A DNA stretch of 64,000 bases from Sphingomonas taxi (GTDB taxonomy: Bacteria > Pseudomonadota > Alphaproteobacteria > Sphingomonadales > Sphingomonadaceae), in contig QFMX01000004.1 of assembly GCA_003240625.1 (NCBI GenBank), positions 243,578 to 307,577 on the forward strand. The letters are read 5' to 3'. The notes below the pieces were generated by a model. The model was not told where the DNA came from. It did no database searches and saw nothing but the letters and a program-made list of their open reading frames with translations. A program made the translations under genes and the position numbers. Shown piece after piece: positions 46,664 through 55,995 of the stretch; the first letter of the stretch is position 1, and each line of letters begins with the position of its first letter.

Positions 46664-47551
46664 ATGCCTGCCGATACTGCCGAAGTAACACCCGAAGCCC
46701 TCGCCCAAGGTCTCGTCGACCTGCTCGAAATCGAGGAAGTCGATACCGATCTCTACGTCGGCAAGCGCCAGCCCGGCGGCGTCGGCCGCGTGTTCGGCGG
46801 GCAGGTGATCGCGCAGGCGCTCCAGGCCGCGCAACGCTCGACCGACAGCCCCAAGGCGGCGCATTCGCTTCACGCGTATTTCATGCGGCCGGGAAACGAG
46901 GACTATCCGATCGTCTATCGCGTCGTCCGCGATTTCGAAGGGCGCAGCTTCGCGACCCGCCGCGTGATCGCAATGCAGAAGGGCCAGCCGATCCTCAACA
47001 TGGCGGCGTCGTTCCAGATGCCGGAGGAGGGCCTGCACCATCAGGACGCAATGCCCGACGTCCCCGCGCCCGAAACGCTCCGCTCCGACCGTGACCTGCG
47101 GCTCGAGAACATCGAGGGCATCCCCGAGAAATTCCGCGCGCATATGCTGCGGTGGCGGCCGATCGAGGTGCGCCCGGTCAACCCGCGCAGCTGGATCCAT
47201 CCGGCCCCGCAGGAGCCCAACTATGCCAACTGGTTCCGCCTGGTCGCGCCGATCGGCGACGATCCGGCGATGCATCGCGCGATCCTCGCCTACGCATCGG
47301 ACATGGCGCTGCTGGGCACGGCGCTCCTGCCGCACGGCAAGAACTGGATCACGCCGGGATTGCAGACCGCCAGCCTCGACCATTCGCTCTGGCTGCACGA
47401 GGATTTCCGCGCCGACGACTGGCTGCTCTACGCCTGTGACAGCCCGTGGTCGGGCCACGCCCGCGGATTTAACCGCGGCAAGATCTTCGCGCGCGACGGC
47501 CGGCTGGTCGCCAGCGTCGCGCAGGAAGGGCTGATCCGGATGCGCCAGTAA
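46664..47551 (+). CDS. tesB: acyl-CoA thioesterase II
   Basis: This 295-residue double-hotdog thioesterase hydrolyses acyl-CoA. Signature stretches are GRVFGGQVIAQALQAAQ near residue 41, HSLHAYFMRPG, RDFEGRSFATRRVIAMQKG and the C-terminal LDHSLWLHEDFRADDWLLY with the catalytic Asp region. The ribosome binding site AAGGAGGTCAG precedes the ATG at 46664. It closes the plus-strand acyl-CoA gene run and converges with an amidohydrolase gene. Confidence 0.93.
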   Translation: MPADTAEVTPEALAQGLVDLLEIEEVDTDLYVGKRQPGGVGRVFGGQVIAQALQAAQRSTDSPKAAHSLHAYFMRPGNEDYPIVYRVVRDFEGRSFATRRVIAMQKGQPILNMAASFQMPEEGLHHQDAMPDVPAPETLRSDRDLRLENIEGIPEKFRAHMLRWRPIEVRPVNPRSWIHPAPQEPNYANWFRLVAPIGDDPAMHRAILAYASDMALLGTALLPHGKNWITPGLQTASLDHSLWLHEDFRADDWLLYACDSPWSGHARGFNRGKIFARDGRLVASVAQEGLIRMRQ

Positions 47552-47568
47552 CCCTGTGCGTTGCGGGG

Positions 47569-49251
47569 TTACTTGCGCGTCCAGACCTTCTCGCCGCCGA
47601 TCCACGTCTCCTGCACGACGGTGCCGCGCAGGTCGGTCGGCGACGCCATCGTCGGATCGCGGTCGACGATGATGAAGTCCGCGCGCTGGCCCGGCGCGAG
47701 CGCACCGAACTGCTTATCGGCAAACCCGGCATAGGCCGCCGCACCCGTCATCGCCCACCACGCCTGTTCGCGCGTGATCAGTTCCTGCGGCTGCCAGCCA
47801 CCCTGCGGTTGCCCGTCGGCATCCTGACGCGTGAACGCCGCGGCCCAGGTTGCGAACGGATCGGGCTTCTCGACCGGGAAGTCGGTGCCGAAGGCAAGCT
47901 TGGCGCCGTTGGTCAACATCGACTTCCACGCATAGGCGCCCGCCAGGCGGTTCGGCCCGAGCCGTGCCTCGGCCATCGTCCGGTCGCTGGTCTCGTGCGT
48001 CGGCTGCATCGAGGCGATCGTGCCGAATTTCCCGAACCGCGGCAGGTCGGTCGGATCGACGACCTGAGCATGCTCGATCCGCCAGCGACGGTCGCCGGTA
48101 TAGGTCTCGCTCTCGACCTGGATCGCGTCGAGCACCATCTGATTGGCCCTGTCGCCGATCGCGTGGACCGCGACCTGATAGCCGTCCATCGCCGCCCGGC
48201 TCATCTGGTTCTGGAGCTGGTCGTCGGTCACGAAACCCAGCCCCGACTGGCCGGGCGCGTCGGCATAGGGCTTCAACAGCCACGCGCCGCGCGATCCCAG
48301 CGCGCCATCGGCGTACAGCTTCACGCCGCCCATCCGCAGGCGATCATTGTAGAGCCACGGCGTCGGCCCCTTGCCGCCGATCCGGCTCGCGGTCTCGACG
48401 CCCAGCGCATAGCTCATGATGCGGACGCGAAGCCCGCCGATGTCCGCCATCCGGCGATAGGTCAGCCAGTCGTCGAGCGTCGTGCCCATGTCGGCGACCG
48501 CGGTGACGCCGTAGCGCAGCAGGATGCTCTGCGCCGTCAGGAAGGCGGCATCGCGTTCCTTGGGGAGCGGCTGCGGGACGATCTTCTCGATCAACGCCTG
48601 CGCGCCATCGACGAACACGCCCGCAGGCGCACCGCCGGTCTTCTCGATCCGACCGCCCGGAGGAGAGACGGTCGCGCCGGTGACGCCGGCCTCGCGCATC
48701 GCCTCGCGGTTCGCCCATCCGGCATGCCCATCGGCACGCGACAGCCAGATCGGGTGCCCGCCCGAAACCGAGTCGAGATCGGCGGCGGTCGGGAAGCGGC
48801 CGAGCCCCCAGGCCTCCTGGTTCCAGCCGCGCCCGATCACCCATTTCCGATCGGGGTTGGCGGCGACATACGCCGCGATCCGCGATTTCGCCTCTTCGAG
48901 CGACTTGGTCATCGACAGGTCGAGCGACAGCGCGCCGAAACCCATCTCGATGACATGGCCATGCGCGTCGACGAAGCCCGGCAGCACGGTCTTGCCGCCC
49001 ATGTCGATCCGCCAGTCGTAGAGCGGCTTGCCCGCGTTTTTCTTCAATTCCTTGCGGCTGAGCTTGGGCGCTTCCTCGCCCGGCGGCACGAGCCGCGTGA
49101 CCTTGCCATCCTTGTCGATCAGGATCGCCTTGAAGTGGATCACGCGACCTCCGTCGGCGACCGTGATGCCGTTGACGTTGTCGACGATCCCGTCCGCAAG
49201 CGCGGGGGTCGAGAGCAGCGCGATCGCGGCTGCGGAAACCATCAGACGCAT
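47569..49251 (-). CDS. exported amidohydrolase, YtcJ-like
   Basis: This 560-residue metal-dependent hydrolase has a signal peptide (MRLMVSAAAIALLSTPALA). VLPGFVDAHGHVIEMG (metal-binding HxH), VAVHAIGDRANQMVLDA, IEHAQVVDP and AFGTDFPVEKPDPF (metal Asp) identify the amidohydrolase_3 family. The substrate is unknown; relatives cleave N-acyl or formyl groups. The ATG at 49251 shares its T with the upstream stop (TGATG), so it is coupled to the dehydrogenase gene. Confidence 0.9.
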   Translation of the reverse strand: MRLMVSAAAIALLSTPALADGIVDNVNGITVADGGRVIHFKAILIDKDGKVTRLVPPGEEAPKLSRKELKKNAGKPLYDWRIDMGGKTVLPGFVDAHGHVIEMGFGALSLDLSMTKSLEEAKSRIAAYVAANPDRKWVIGRGWNQEAWGLGRFPTAADLDSVSGGHPIWLSRADGHAGWANREAMREAGVTGATVSPPGGRIEKTGGAPAGVFVDGAQALIEKIVPQPLPKERDAAFLTAQSILLRYGVTAVADMGTTLDDWLTYRRMADIGGLRVRIMSYALGVETASRIGGKGPTPWLYNDRLRMGGVKLYADGALGSRGAWLLKPYADAPGQSGLGFVTDDQLQNQMSRAAMDGYQVAVHAIGDRANQMVLDAIQVESETYTGDRRWRIEHAQVVDPTDLPRFGKFGTIASMQPTHETSDRTMAEARLGPNRLAGAYAWKSMLTNGAKLAFGTDFPVEKPDPFATWAAAFTRQDADGQPQGGWQPQELITREQAWWAMTGAAAYAGFADKQFGALAPGQRADFIIVDRDPTMASPTDLRGTVVQETWIGGEKVWTRK

Positions 49252-50105
49252 CACTTCGGCAATCTCCGTACCAGCGCGCTCGTATCCTGCCGAGCGCCAC
49301 CCATAGCCTGCACATCCGCATAGAACTGATCGACCAGTGCCGCGACCGGCAGCACCGCACCATTGCGCCGCGCCTCGTCAAGCGCCAGCCCGAGATCCTT
49401 GCGCATCCAGTCGACCGCGAATCCGAAATCGAACTCGTCCTTCGCCATCGTCGGCCAGCGATTGACCATCTGCCAGCTTTGCGCCGCGCCGCCCGAGATC
49501 GCCTCGAACACCTTGTCGAGATCGAGCCCCGAATTTTGCGCGAACCGCAGCGACTCGGCGACGCCCTGGATCACCCCGGCGATCGCGATCTGGTTGCACA
49601 TCTTGGTGGTCTGGCCCGCGCCCGCCTCACCGACATGGACCACACGCAAAGCATAGGCCTGCATGAACGGTTCGGCCTTCGCCATCGCCTCGGCCGAGCC
49701 GCCGCACATGATCGAGAGCTTGCCGTTCTCCGCGCCCGCCTGTCCGCCGGACACCGGCGCATCGACCACCAGCGCACGCTCGCCCGCCAGTCGCCGCGCG
49801 ATCGAGGCCGAAACGGTGGTGTGATCGACGAACACCGCGTCGTCGCGCATCGCCGCAAACGCACCGTCCTCGCCTAACGTGACCAAGGCCAGATCGTCGT
49901 CATTGCCGACGCACGCGAATACCGCATCGGCATTCTTCGCCGCGGCGGCGGGCGTGTCCGCCACCGAGCCGCCATATTTATCGGCCCATGCCAACGCCTT
50001 GGCCTGAGTCCGATTGTAGACGGTGACGTCGTGCCCTGCCGCGACGAGATGCCCCGCCATCGGCGCGCCCATGACGCCGGTTCCGATGAATGCCAGTTTT
50101 GCCAT
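49251..50105 (-). CDS. NAD(P)-dependent beta-hydroxyacid dehydrogenase
   Basis: This 284-residue member of the 3-hydroxyisobutyrate/tartronate-semialdehyde reductase family begins MAKLAFIGTGVMGAPMAGHL (Rossmann GxGxMG). VDAPVSGGQAGAENGKLSIM is the substrate loop. The catalytic lysine lies in GAGQTTKMCNQ, and WMRKDLGLALDEA is also typical. The exact substrate is unknown. The start at 50105 is 57 bases from the divergent threonine ammonia-lyase gene, and the stop overlaps the amidohydrolase start. Confidence 0.92.
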   Translation of the reverse strand: MAKLAFIGTGVMGAPMAGHLVAAGHDVTVYNRTQAKALAWADKYGGSVADTPAAAAKNADAVFACVGNDDDLALVTLGEDGAFAAMRDDAVFVDHTTVSASIARRLAGERALVVDAPVSGGQAGAENGKLSIMCGGSAEAMAKAEPFMQAYALRVVHVGEAGAGQTTKMCNQIAIAGVIQGVAESLRFAQNSGLDLDKVFEAISGGAAQSWQMVNRWPTMAKDEFDFGFAVDWMRKDLGLALDEARRNGAVLPVAALVDQFYADVQAMGGARQDTSALVRRLPK

Positions 50106-50162
50106 AGCCTCCGCGCATAAGCGGTGTTTCCCACGCGCGCCAGATGGTCTAGCGGGTCGGGC

Positions 50163-51422
50163 ATGGCTACCCAAGCTGCCGTAGCGGCACCCACCCTCCC
50201 CGTCTCGATCGACGACGTCCGCGTCGCGCATGACCGGATCCGCGACTCGATCGTCCGCACGCCGACGCTGATCAGCAAGACGCTGAGCAAGATGACCGGC
50301 GCGACGGTGTATCTGAAGTTCGAGAACCTGCAGTTCACCGCGGCGTACAAGGAGCGCGGCGCGCTCAACACGCTGTTGCAGCTGTCGGCCGAAGCGCGTG
50401 CCAAGGGCGTCATCGCCGCCTCGGCCGGCAATCACGCCCAAGGCCTCGCCTATCACGCCAACCGCTTGGGCATCCCGACGACGATCGTGATGCCGACCAA
50501 CACGCCGACCGTGAAGGTCATGCAGACCGAAGGCCACGGCGCCAACGTCGTCCTCCACGGCGAGACGTTCGACGCAGCCTATGCGCATGCCCGCATCCTG
50601 GAGGGCGAGTGCGGCTTCACCTTCGTCCACCCGTTCGACGACCCCCGCGTCATTGCAGGCCAAGGCACCGTCGCGATCGAGATGCTGGAGGACGTGCCGC
50701 AACTCGATACGCTGGTCATCCCGATCGGCGGCGGCGGGCTGATCTCGGGCATGTCGACGGTCGCACGGGCTTTGAGCGAAGCGCCCGGTGGTCACCCGAT
50801 CGAGGTCGTCGGCGTGCAGGCCGAGCTGTTCCCGTCGATGTACAACCGCATCAACGGCACCGACATGGCGTGTGCGGGCGATACGCTGGCCGAGGGCATC
50901 GCGGTCAAGGAGCCGGGTGCGATCACCGCGAAGATCGTCGCCGAACTGGTCGACGACATCGTGCTGGTCAGCGAGCGCAGCCTCGAGGAATCGGTCAGCC
51001 TGCTGCTCCAGATCGAGAAGACCGTAGTCGAGGGCGCGGGTGCGGCCGGGCTCGCGGCGCTGTTGTCGCATCCCGAGCGGTTCGCGGGGAAGACCGTCGG
51101 CATCGTGCTGTGTGGCGGTAACATCGATACGCGGCTGCTCGCCAACGTGCTGTTGCGCGATCTGGCGCGGTCGGGTCGTCTCGCGCGGCTGCGGATCCGG
51201 TTGCAGGACAAGCCCGGTGCGCTGTTCCACGTCGCGCGAATCTTCGACCAGGAACGCGTCAACATCATCGAGATCTATCACCAGCGCGTCTTCACGACGC
51301 TGCCGGCGAAGGGCCTGATCACGGACATCGAATGCGAACTTCGCGACCGCGCGCATCTCGACCGGCTGGTGGGGGCGTTGCGCGCCGGCGGGTACGAGAC
51401 GTCGACCGTCGAACTCGCCTGA
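50163..51422 (+). CDS. threonine ammonia-lyase with ACT-like domain
   Basis: This 419-residue PLP enzyme deaminates threonine to 2-oxobutyrate. The PLP lysine is K63 in LKFENLQFTAAYKERGA. The phosphate-binding glycine loop is PIGGGGLISG. The C-terminal 80 residues form one ACT-like domain (LQDKPGALFHVARIFDQE), less than the double ACT of biosynthetic IlvA, so it may be the short TdcB/IlvA1 type with distinct regulation. The ATG at 50163 is preferred over an upstream in-frame codon at 50124. Confidence 0.93.
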   Translation: MATQAAVAAPTLPVSIDDVRVAHDRIRDSIVRTPTLISKTLSKMTGATVYLKFENLQFTAAYKERGALNTLLQLSAEARAKGVIAASAGNHAQGLAYHANRLGIPTTIVMPTNTPTVKVMQTEGHGANVVLHGETFDAAYAHARILEGECGFTFVHPFDDPRVIAGQGTVAIEMLEDVPQLDTLVIPIGGGGLISGMSTVARALSEAPGGHPIEVVGVQAELFPSMYNRINGTDMACAGDTLAEGIAVKEPGAITAKIVAELVDDIVLVSERSLEESVSLLLQIEKTVVEGAGAAGLAALLSHPERFAGKTVGIVLCGGNIDTRLLANVLLRDLARSGRLARLRIRLQDKPGALFHVARIFDQERVNIIEIYHQRVFTTLPAKGLITDIECELRDRAHLDRLVGALRAGGYETSTVELA

Positions 51423-51445
51423 CCTATCCGCGATTATTGTGGTAG

Positions 51446-51462
51446 CGCCGTAATTTACGGCG
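51446..51462. terminator. short perfect palindrome after threonine ammonia-lyase
   Basis: CGCCGTAATTTACGGCG is a perfect 17-base inverted repeat 24 bases after the stop codon at 51422. There is no clear T-tract, so it is either a weak terminator or an operator for the transferase gene that begins 100 bases downstream. Confidence 0.35.
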
Positions 51463-51562
51463 TTAACGCTCTATCGTGGTAAACCCGCTTTTCAGTAGCG
51501 TGCGTTACGACCATATGTCGAAACCGCGGCTCCCCGCGCCTGCCTGAAGGACATTTGGTTCG

Positions 51563-52339
51563 GTGACTGCGCCTTTTCGTTTTCCGCGCTTCTTCGTCAC
51601 GAGCCCGTCCCCGTGCCCGTATCTGCCGGGCCGGCAGGAGCGCAAGGTGTTCACCGAACTGACCGGGCCGCATGCCGGCGAACTGAACGACGCGCTCGGC
51701 CGGATCGGCTTTCGTCGCAGCCAGGGCGTGGCGTATCGCCCGTCCTGCGCGGGCTGTACCGCGTGCGTGTCGGTCCGGATCGTCGCGGGCGAGTTCGTGC
51801 CCAACGCGACGCAGCGCAAGTTGCTGCGACGGCACGGCGATATCGAGATCACCGCCTGCAAGGCCTGGGCGACCGACGAGCAGTTCCAGTTGCTCCGCCG
51901 CTATCTCGGCACGCGCCATCCGGGCGGCGGCATGGCGGGCATGGACGAGGACGACTATGCCGACATGATCGAGCACTCGCCGGTAAATTCGCTGATCGTC
52001 GAATATCGCGAACCTTCGGTCGATGGCGTGCAGGGAAGGCTGATCGGCGCGTGCCTGACCGACCGGCAGGCGGACGGGTTGTCGATGGTCTACAGCTTCT
52101 TCGCCGCCGACGATGCGAACCGGCCGGGGCTCGGCAACTTCATCATCCTCGACCACATCCTCCGCGCCCGCGATGCGGGGCTGCCGTTCGTGTATCTCGG
52201 CTATTGGGTAAAGGGCTCGCCGCGGATGGAATACAAGACGCGGTACCGGCCGCTGGAGGTTTTGGGGCCGGCGGGCTGGCGGCGGCTGACTGAGGCCGAT
52301 CTGGTGACGCAGCCGGAGCGGGTTGCGGCGCTGGTTTGA
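51563..52339 (+). CDS. aminoacyl-tRNA--protein transferase (Ate/Bpt family)
   Basis: This 258-residue N-degron enzyme transfers an aminoacyl group from tRNA to protein N-termini, marking them for ClpS/ClpP degradation. The N-terminal CPYLPGRQERKVFTEL and YRPSCAGCTACVSVRI motifs hold the conserved cysteines. The GNAT-like domain with FIILDHILRARDAGLPFVYLG (in two parts) and YWVKGSPRMEYKTRYRP is intact. Bacterial members usually add Leu to N-terminal Asp or Glu, although often named arginyltransferase. The start is GTG at 51563. Confidence 0.92.
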   Translation: MTAPFRFPRFFVTSPSPCPYLPGRQERKVFTELTGPHAGELNDALGRIGFRRSQGVAYRPSCAGCTACVSVRIVAGEFVPNATQRKLLRRHGDIEITACKAWATDEQFQLLRRYLGTRHPGGGMAGMDEDDYADMIEHSPVNSLIVEYREPSVDGVQGRLIGACLTDRQADGLSMVYSFFAADDANRPGLGNFIILDHILRARDAGLPFVYLGYWVKGSPRMEYKTRYRPLEVLGPAGWRRLTEADLVTQPERVAALV

Positions 52340-52383
52340 AGCAGTTTGCTAGCCCGAGCGTTGATCCGTTGCACTCTACTTCT

Positions 52384-52439
52384 TGTTCTCCCGCGAAGGC
52401 GGGAGCCCAGTCTGGGTCCCCGCCTTCGCGGGGAAACAA
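52384..52439. repeat. palindromic repeat, family B copy 2
   Basis: TTCTCCCGCGAAGGCGGGAG and CCCCGCCTTCGCGGGG mirror each other around CCCAGTCTGGG. It lies between the convergent transferase and transglutaminase genes. Confidence 0.8.
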
Positions 52440-52490
52440 TGTTTTGAGTCGCGCGCGCACGATCCCGAACGCGACCAACCCTGACTGCAA

Positions 52491-53300
52491 TCAGTCCTCG
52501 CGCTGCACGACCACGTCGACGTCGAGCTCCTCGCCACCCTCACCCAGCCGCGAGCCAGCAACCGGCGCCGCCCCGGCCGCATCGAGCGCCATCGCGACCC
52601 GCACCTAATGCTCCTCGGGCGACATACCCGTGCACGGATCGAACCCGACCCAGCCGAGCCCATCGACATGCGCCTCCGCCCAGCCATGCGGGGTCGGGAA
52701 ATGCACCACCTCGAAATCGGTGTGATGATAGCCCGACACATAGCGTGCCGGCGCCCCCAGCGACCGCGCAGCGACCGCGAACATCTGCGCCATGTCGCGC
52801 GGCGTGGCGCTGTCCTTGCAGAACGCCGCACCAGCGGTGAGCCCCGGCTCTGGCCGACCGGCATCGAACACGAACTGCTGGTGCAACGCACGGTTGAGCC
52901 GGTGGAGCGCACCGATCCGGTCGCGCGCGCCGACCACGGCATCCGCGGCGAACTCCGCGATCGCCGCATCATGCGCCGTCGCCTCGGTCGCACGCAGGAA
53001 CAACGCAGGCGGCAACGTCTCGTGCACGCCGCGCAGCACGCCGTCCGAGTGGCTGGTCAGCACCTCGCCCTTGACGGTGATCTCGATCCCGTCGACCGGC
53101 CCCTCGGCATACAGCATCGTCACCGCGTTACCGAAACCGTCGCGTCCCGGCCGCAACCGTGCGTCGCAATCGACGTCGATCCGCCACGACGCCACGGTCT
53201 GGTCATGCGTGTTCTCGGGAGTCAGCCGGAGCATCTGGACGAGCCGGCCCTGTGGCTGGGTGAAGCGGTAGATCGTGTGATGATCGATCGACAGCCGCAT
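52491..53300 (-). pseudogene. transglutaminase family protein interrupted by in-frame TAG
   Basis: The intact open part is 231 residues (52605-53300): an N-terminal beta domain and a transglutaminase-like core with the catalytic Cys in GAAFCKDSATPRDMAQMF, His in PHGWAEAHVDG and Asp in GFDPCTGM. After MSPEEH there is TAG at 52607-52605. The frame then continues VRVAMALDAAGAAPVAGSR and on to TGA at 52493-52491. Relatives read EEHYVRVA, so TAG replaces a Tyr codon. The catalytic core survives, so the shortened protein could still fold. It is translationally coupled to the alpha-E gene (TAATG). Confidence 0.75.
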
Positions 53301-54235
53301 TATTGGAACTTGAACTGGCGGCCGATCGCGCCGTGGAGCAGCGCATTCTCGGCGATGAAGGCCTGCAGGAACTGGTGCAGTCCCGAGGCGATGACCTCGC
53401 CCGATCGCGTCTTGGCCATGCGTGATGCGCGCATCCGTGCCATCCTGTCCGCCTCCCCGTGATTGCCCGTGCGTTTCGCCAGCAAATTGAGCACGTCGAC
53501 CGTCTCCTCGACCGACGCCGCCAGGCTGCGCGGGAGTTCCGCACGCGCGAGCAGCAGGTCGATCACGTCGGCAGGGCGCAGCCCGTCATTGTAGAGCCAA
53601 CGATAGGCGGTCACCGCGGACACGGTCTGCAGGATCGTCGTCCACTGGTCGCGATCGATCGCCCCGCCGAGCCGTTCGCCCTCGGGCAACAGGATATGGT
53701 ATTTGACGTCGAGCAGCCGCGCGGTGTTGTCCGCGCGCTCGACCGCCTGACCGAGCCGGATGAACCACGTCGTCTGGTTGCGCAGCATCCGGTGCACCGC
53801 GCCCTCGAACCCGCGCGTCTCGGTCTTCACCGCCTCGACCAGGTTCATCTGGTCGGTCGTGCTGCGCGGCGTCGTCCGGTTCTCGAACAGCAGCCATGCA
53901 CGGTTGATCGCGGTCCATGCCTCGCGGGTCAGCGCGGTGCGAACCGCCTTCGCGTTGTTGCGCGCCATGTCGACGCAGCGGACGATCGAGCCGGGGTGGC
54001 TCGAATCTAGCGTGAGGAAGCGGACGACTTCGGTCTGGCTGAGGTTGCCGCCGAGCGTCGCGAACGGCTCCTCGGTCTCCGTGACGGCGAGCGCGGAGGC
54101 CCAGGCCGCCTCACCCGCAGGCTGCGATGAGAGGACGTCGAGGCGCACCGTGGCCTCGACCAGCCGGGCGATGAAGTCGGCACGCTCGAAATAGCGGCCG
54201 AGCCAGTAGAGCGACGATGCAGTACGCGAGAGCAT
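53300..54235 (-). CDS. alpha-E domain-containing protein
   Basis: This 311-residue all-helical protein begins MLSRTASSLYWLGRYFERAD, the hallmark of the alpha-E family, and has a second conserved stretch, RLGQAVERADNTARLLDVKY. Its function is unknown. In many bacteria the gene lies between a circularly permuted ATP-grasp gene and a transglutaminase gene, as here, and a peptide-forming or modifying system has been predicted. Starts and stops overlap on both sides by one base. Confidence 0.92.
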   Translation of the reverse strand: MLSRTASSLYWLGRYFERADFIARLVEATVRLDVLSSQPAGEAAWASALAVTETEEPFATLGGNLSQTEVVRFLTLDSSHPGSIVRCVDMARNNAKAVRTALTREAWTAINRAWLLFENRTTPRSTTDQMNLVEAVKTETRGFEGAVHRMLRNQTTWFIRLGQAVERADNTARLLDVKYHILLPEGERLGGAIDRDQWTTILQTVSAVTAYRWLYNDGLRPADVIDLLLARAELPRSLAASVEETVDVLNLLAKRTGNHGEADRMARMRASRMAKTRSGEVIASGLHQFLQAFIAENALLHGAIGRQFKFQ

Positions 54236-55761
54236 CAGCTATTCGCTCCCGGCGACGGCAGGATCGTGCCGAGCGTCTGCGACATGCCGCCCATCGTCTG
54301 CGTCATCCCGCCCGCTCCCATCCGCTGCGACTGATCCTTCATCAGGACGAAACTGTCCTTGGTCCCGCCGCCCTGGCTGGAGTTAACCACCAGCGAGCCT
54401 TCCTTCAGCGCGACGCGGGTAAGACCGCCAGGGACGACCTGCACGCCCTTCGACCCGCTCAGTACGAACGGCCGGAAATCGACGTGACGTGGAGACAGGC
54501 CACCATCGGCCATCGTCGGGACCGTCGACAGTGCCAGCGTCGGCTGCGCGATGTAGCGGTGCGGTTCGGCAATCAGCGCGGCGCGGAAGTCCTCGATCTC
54601 CTGTTTCGACGCGGTCGGACCGACGAGCATGCCATAGCCCCCCGAGCCGTCGACCAGCTTCACGACGACGTCCTCGAGATTGTCGAGCACGTACTTCAGC
54701 GCCTGCGGTTCGCGGCACCGCCACGTCTCGACGTTGCGCAGCTTGCACTCGCCGCCCGAATAGAATTTCACGATGTCGGGCATGTAGCTGTAGATCGCCT
54801 TGTCGTCGGCGATGCCATTGCCCGGCGCGTTCATGATCGCGACGTTGCCGGCCGCATATGCTGCAATCAGCCCCGGCACACCAAGGGCGGAATCGGGACG
54901 GAACACGAGCGGATCGAGATAATCGTCGTCGATCCGGCGATAGATCACGTCGACCTTCACCCGCCCGGCGATCGTCCGCATCCAGACGATGTCGTCGTCG
55001 ACCACCAGATCTGCCGCCTCGACGAGTTCGATCCCCATCGAGTCGGCGAGGAAGCTGTGCTCGTAATAGGCGGAATTATAGTGGCCGGGGGTCAGCAGCA
55101 CGCAGGTCGGGTTAGAACCCGTACCGTGCGGCGCGACCGACTTCATCGTCTCGAGCAGCAGGTCGGGATAGCTGTCGACCGCCGCGACGCGGAACTCGCG
55201 AAACAGCTCGGGGCACAGCCGCAGCATCGCCTCGCGGTTTTCCAGCATGTAGCTGACGCCCGACGGTGTGCGGGCGTTGTCCTCCAGCACGAAGAAGTCG
55301 TCGGGCCCGGTGCGGACCAGATCGATCCCGCAAATATGCGCCCAGACACCGTGTGGAGGGCGAATGCCGGCGATCTCGGGGCGAAACTGCGCGTTGCCGA
55401 GCACGAGATCCTCGGGAAGGATGCCCTCCTTCAGGATGCGGCGCTCGCCATAGATGTCGTTGAGGAACGCGTTGATCGCCTCGACGCGCTGGACGAGGCC
55501 TTCCGAGAGGCGGGTCCATTCGTCGTGAAGAAATACGCGGGGGACGATGTCGAACGGGATGATCCGCTCGGCCGCTTCGTTCTCGCCGTACACCGCGAAG
55601 GTGATGCCAAGCTGGCGGAACGTGGTCTCGGCGGCTTCCTGCCGACGTCGCAGCTCGGCGTCGGGCGTCTCCTCGATCCAATGCCCGAGAGCCGCAAGTT
55701 CGGGACGAGCGGTCGTATCGCCCGGCGTCCCCATGATTTCGTCGAACGCCTGTTTCCCCAT
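54235..55761 (-). CDS. circularly permuted type 2 ATP-grasp protein
   Basis: The protein has about 508 residues from the ATG at 55761 (MGKQAFDEIMGTPGD); a GTG at 55824 would add 21 residues. Family motifs are FDIVPRVFLHDEW, VLEDNARTPSGVSYMLENR, LLTPGHYNSAYYEHSFLA and VKLVDGSGGYGMLVGP near the ATP site. It probably forms an amide or peptide bond on an unknown substrate. The Met/Gln/Gly-rich tail (RMGAGGMTQTMGGMSQT) is unusual. It is the first gene of the ATP-grasp, alpha-E, transglutaminase operon. Confidence 0.9.
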   Translation of the reverse strand: MGKQAFDEIMGTPGDTTARPELAALGHWIEETPDAELRRRQEAAETTFRQLGITFAVYGENEAAERIIPFDIVPRVFLHDEWTRLSEGLVQRVEAINAFLNDIYGERRILKEGILPEDLVLGNAQFRPEIAGIRPPHGVWAHICGIDLVRTGPDDFFVLEDNARTPSGVSYMLENREAMLRLCPELFREFRVAAVDSYPDLLLETMKSVAPHGTGSNPTCVLLTPGHYNSAYYEHSFLADSMGIELVEAADLVVDDDIVWMRTIAGRVKVDVIYRRIDDDYLDPLVFRPDSALGVPGLIAAYAAGNVAIMNAPGNGIADDKAIYSYMPDIVKFYSGGECKLRNVETWRCREPQALKYVLDNLEDVVVKLVDGSGGYGMLVGPTASKQEIEDFRAALIAEPHRYIAQPTLALSTVPTMADGGLSPRHVDFRPFVLSGSKGVQVVPGGLTRVALKEGSLVVNSSQGGGTKDSFVLMKDQSQRMGAGGMTQTMGGMSQTLGTILPSPGANS

Positions 55762-55859
55762 CGGAACGGTCAATTCCCCATCAAGCGTTACGGTTCCATG
55801 CTGCAACGCTTCGCTGCGCTGCACAAGTCAAGAATATGACTGACTGACCTGCGGTTTCT

Positions 55860-55985
55860 GATCCTCCCCCGCCAGGGGGAGGTGGCTGGCGCTTGCCAGT
55901 CGGAGGGGGAGGACACGCAACGGCGTTTATCGCCCCCTCCCCTCCGTCGCCTTCGGCGCCAACTCCCCCTCGCGGGGGGAGGATT
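55860..55985. repeat. palindromic intergenic repeat, family A copy 3
   Basis: GATCCTCCCCCGCCAGGGGG and the mirrored CCCCCTCGCGGGGGGAGGAT bound the element, with GCTGGCGCTTGCCAGTCGGA inside the left half. It lies between the reductase gene stop and the ATP-grasp gene start on the same strand. Confidence 0.8.
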
Positions 55986-55995
55986 GGCAATCAGC

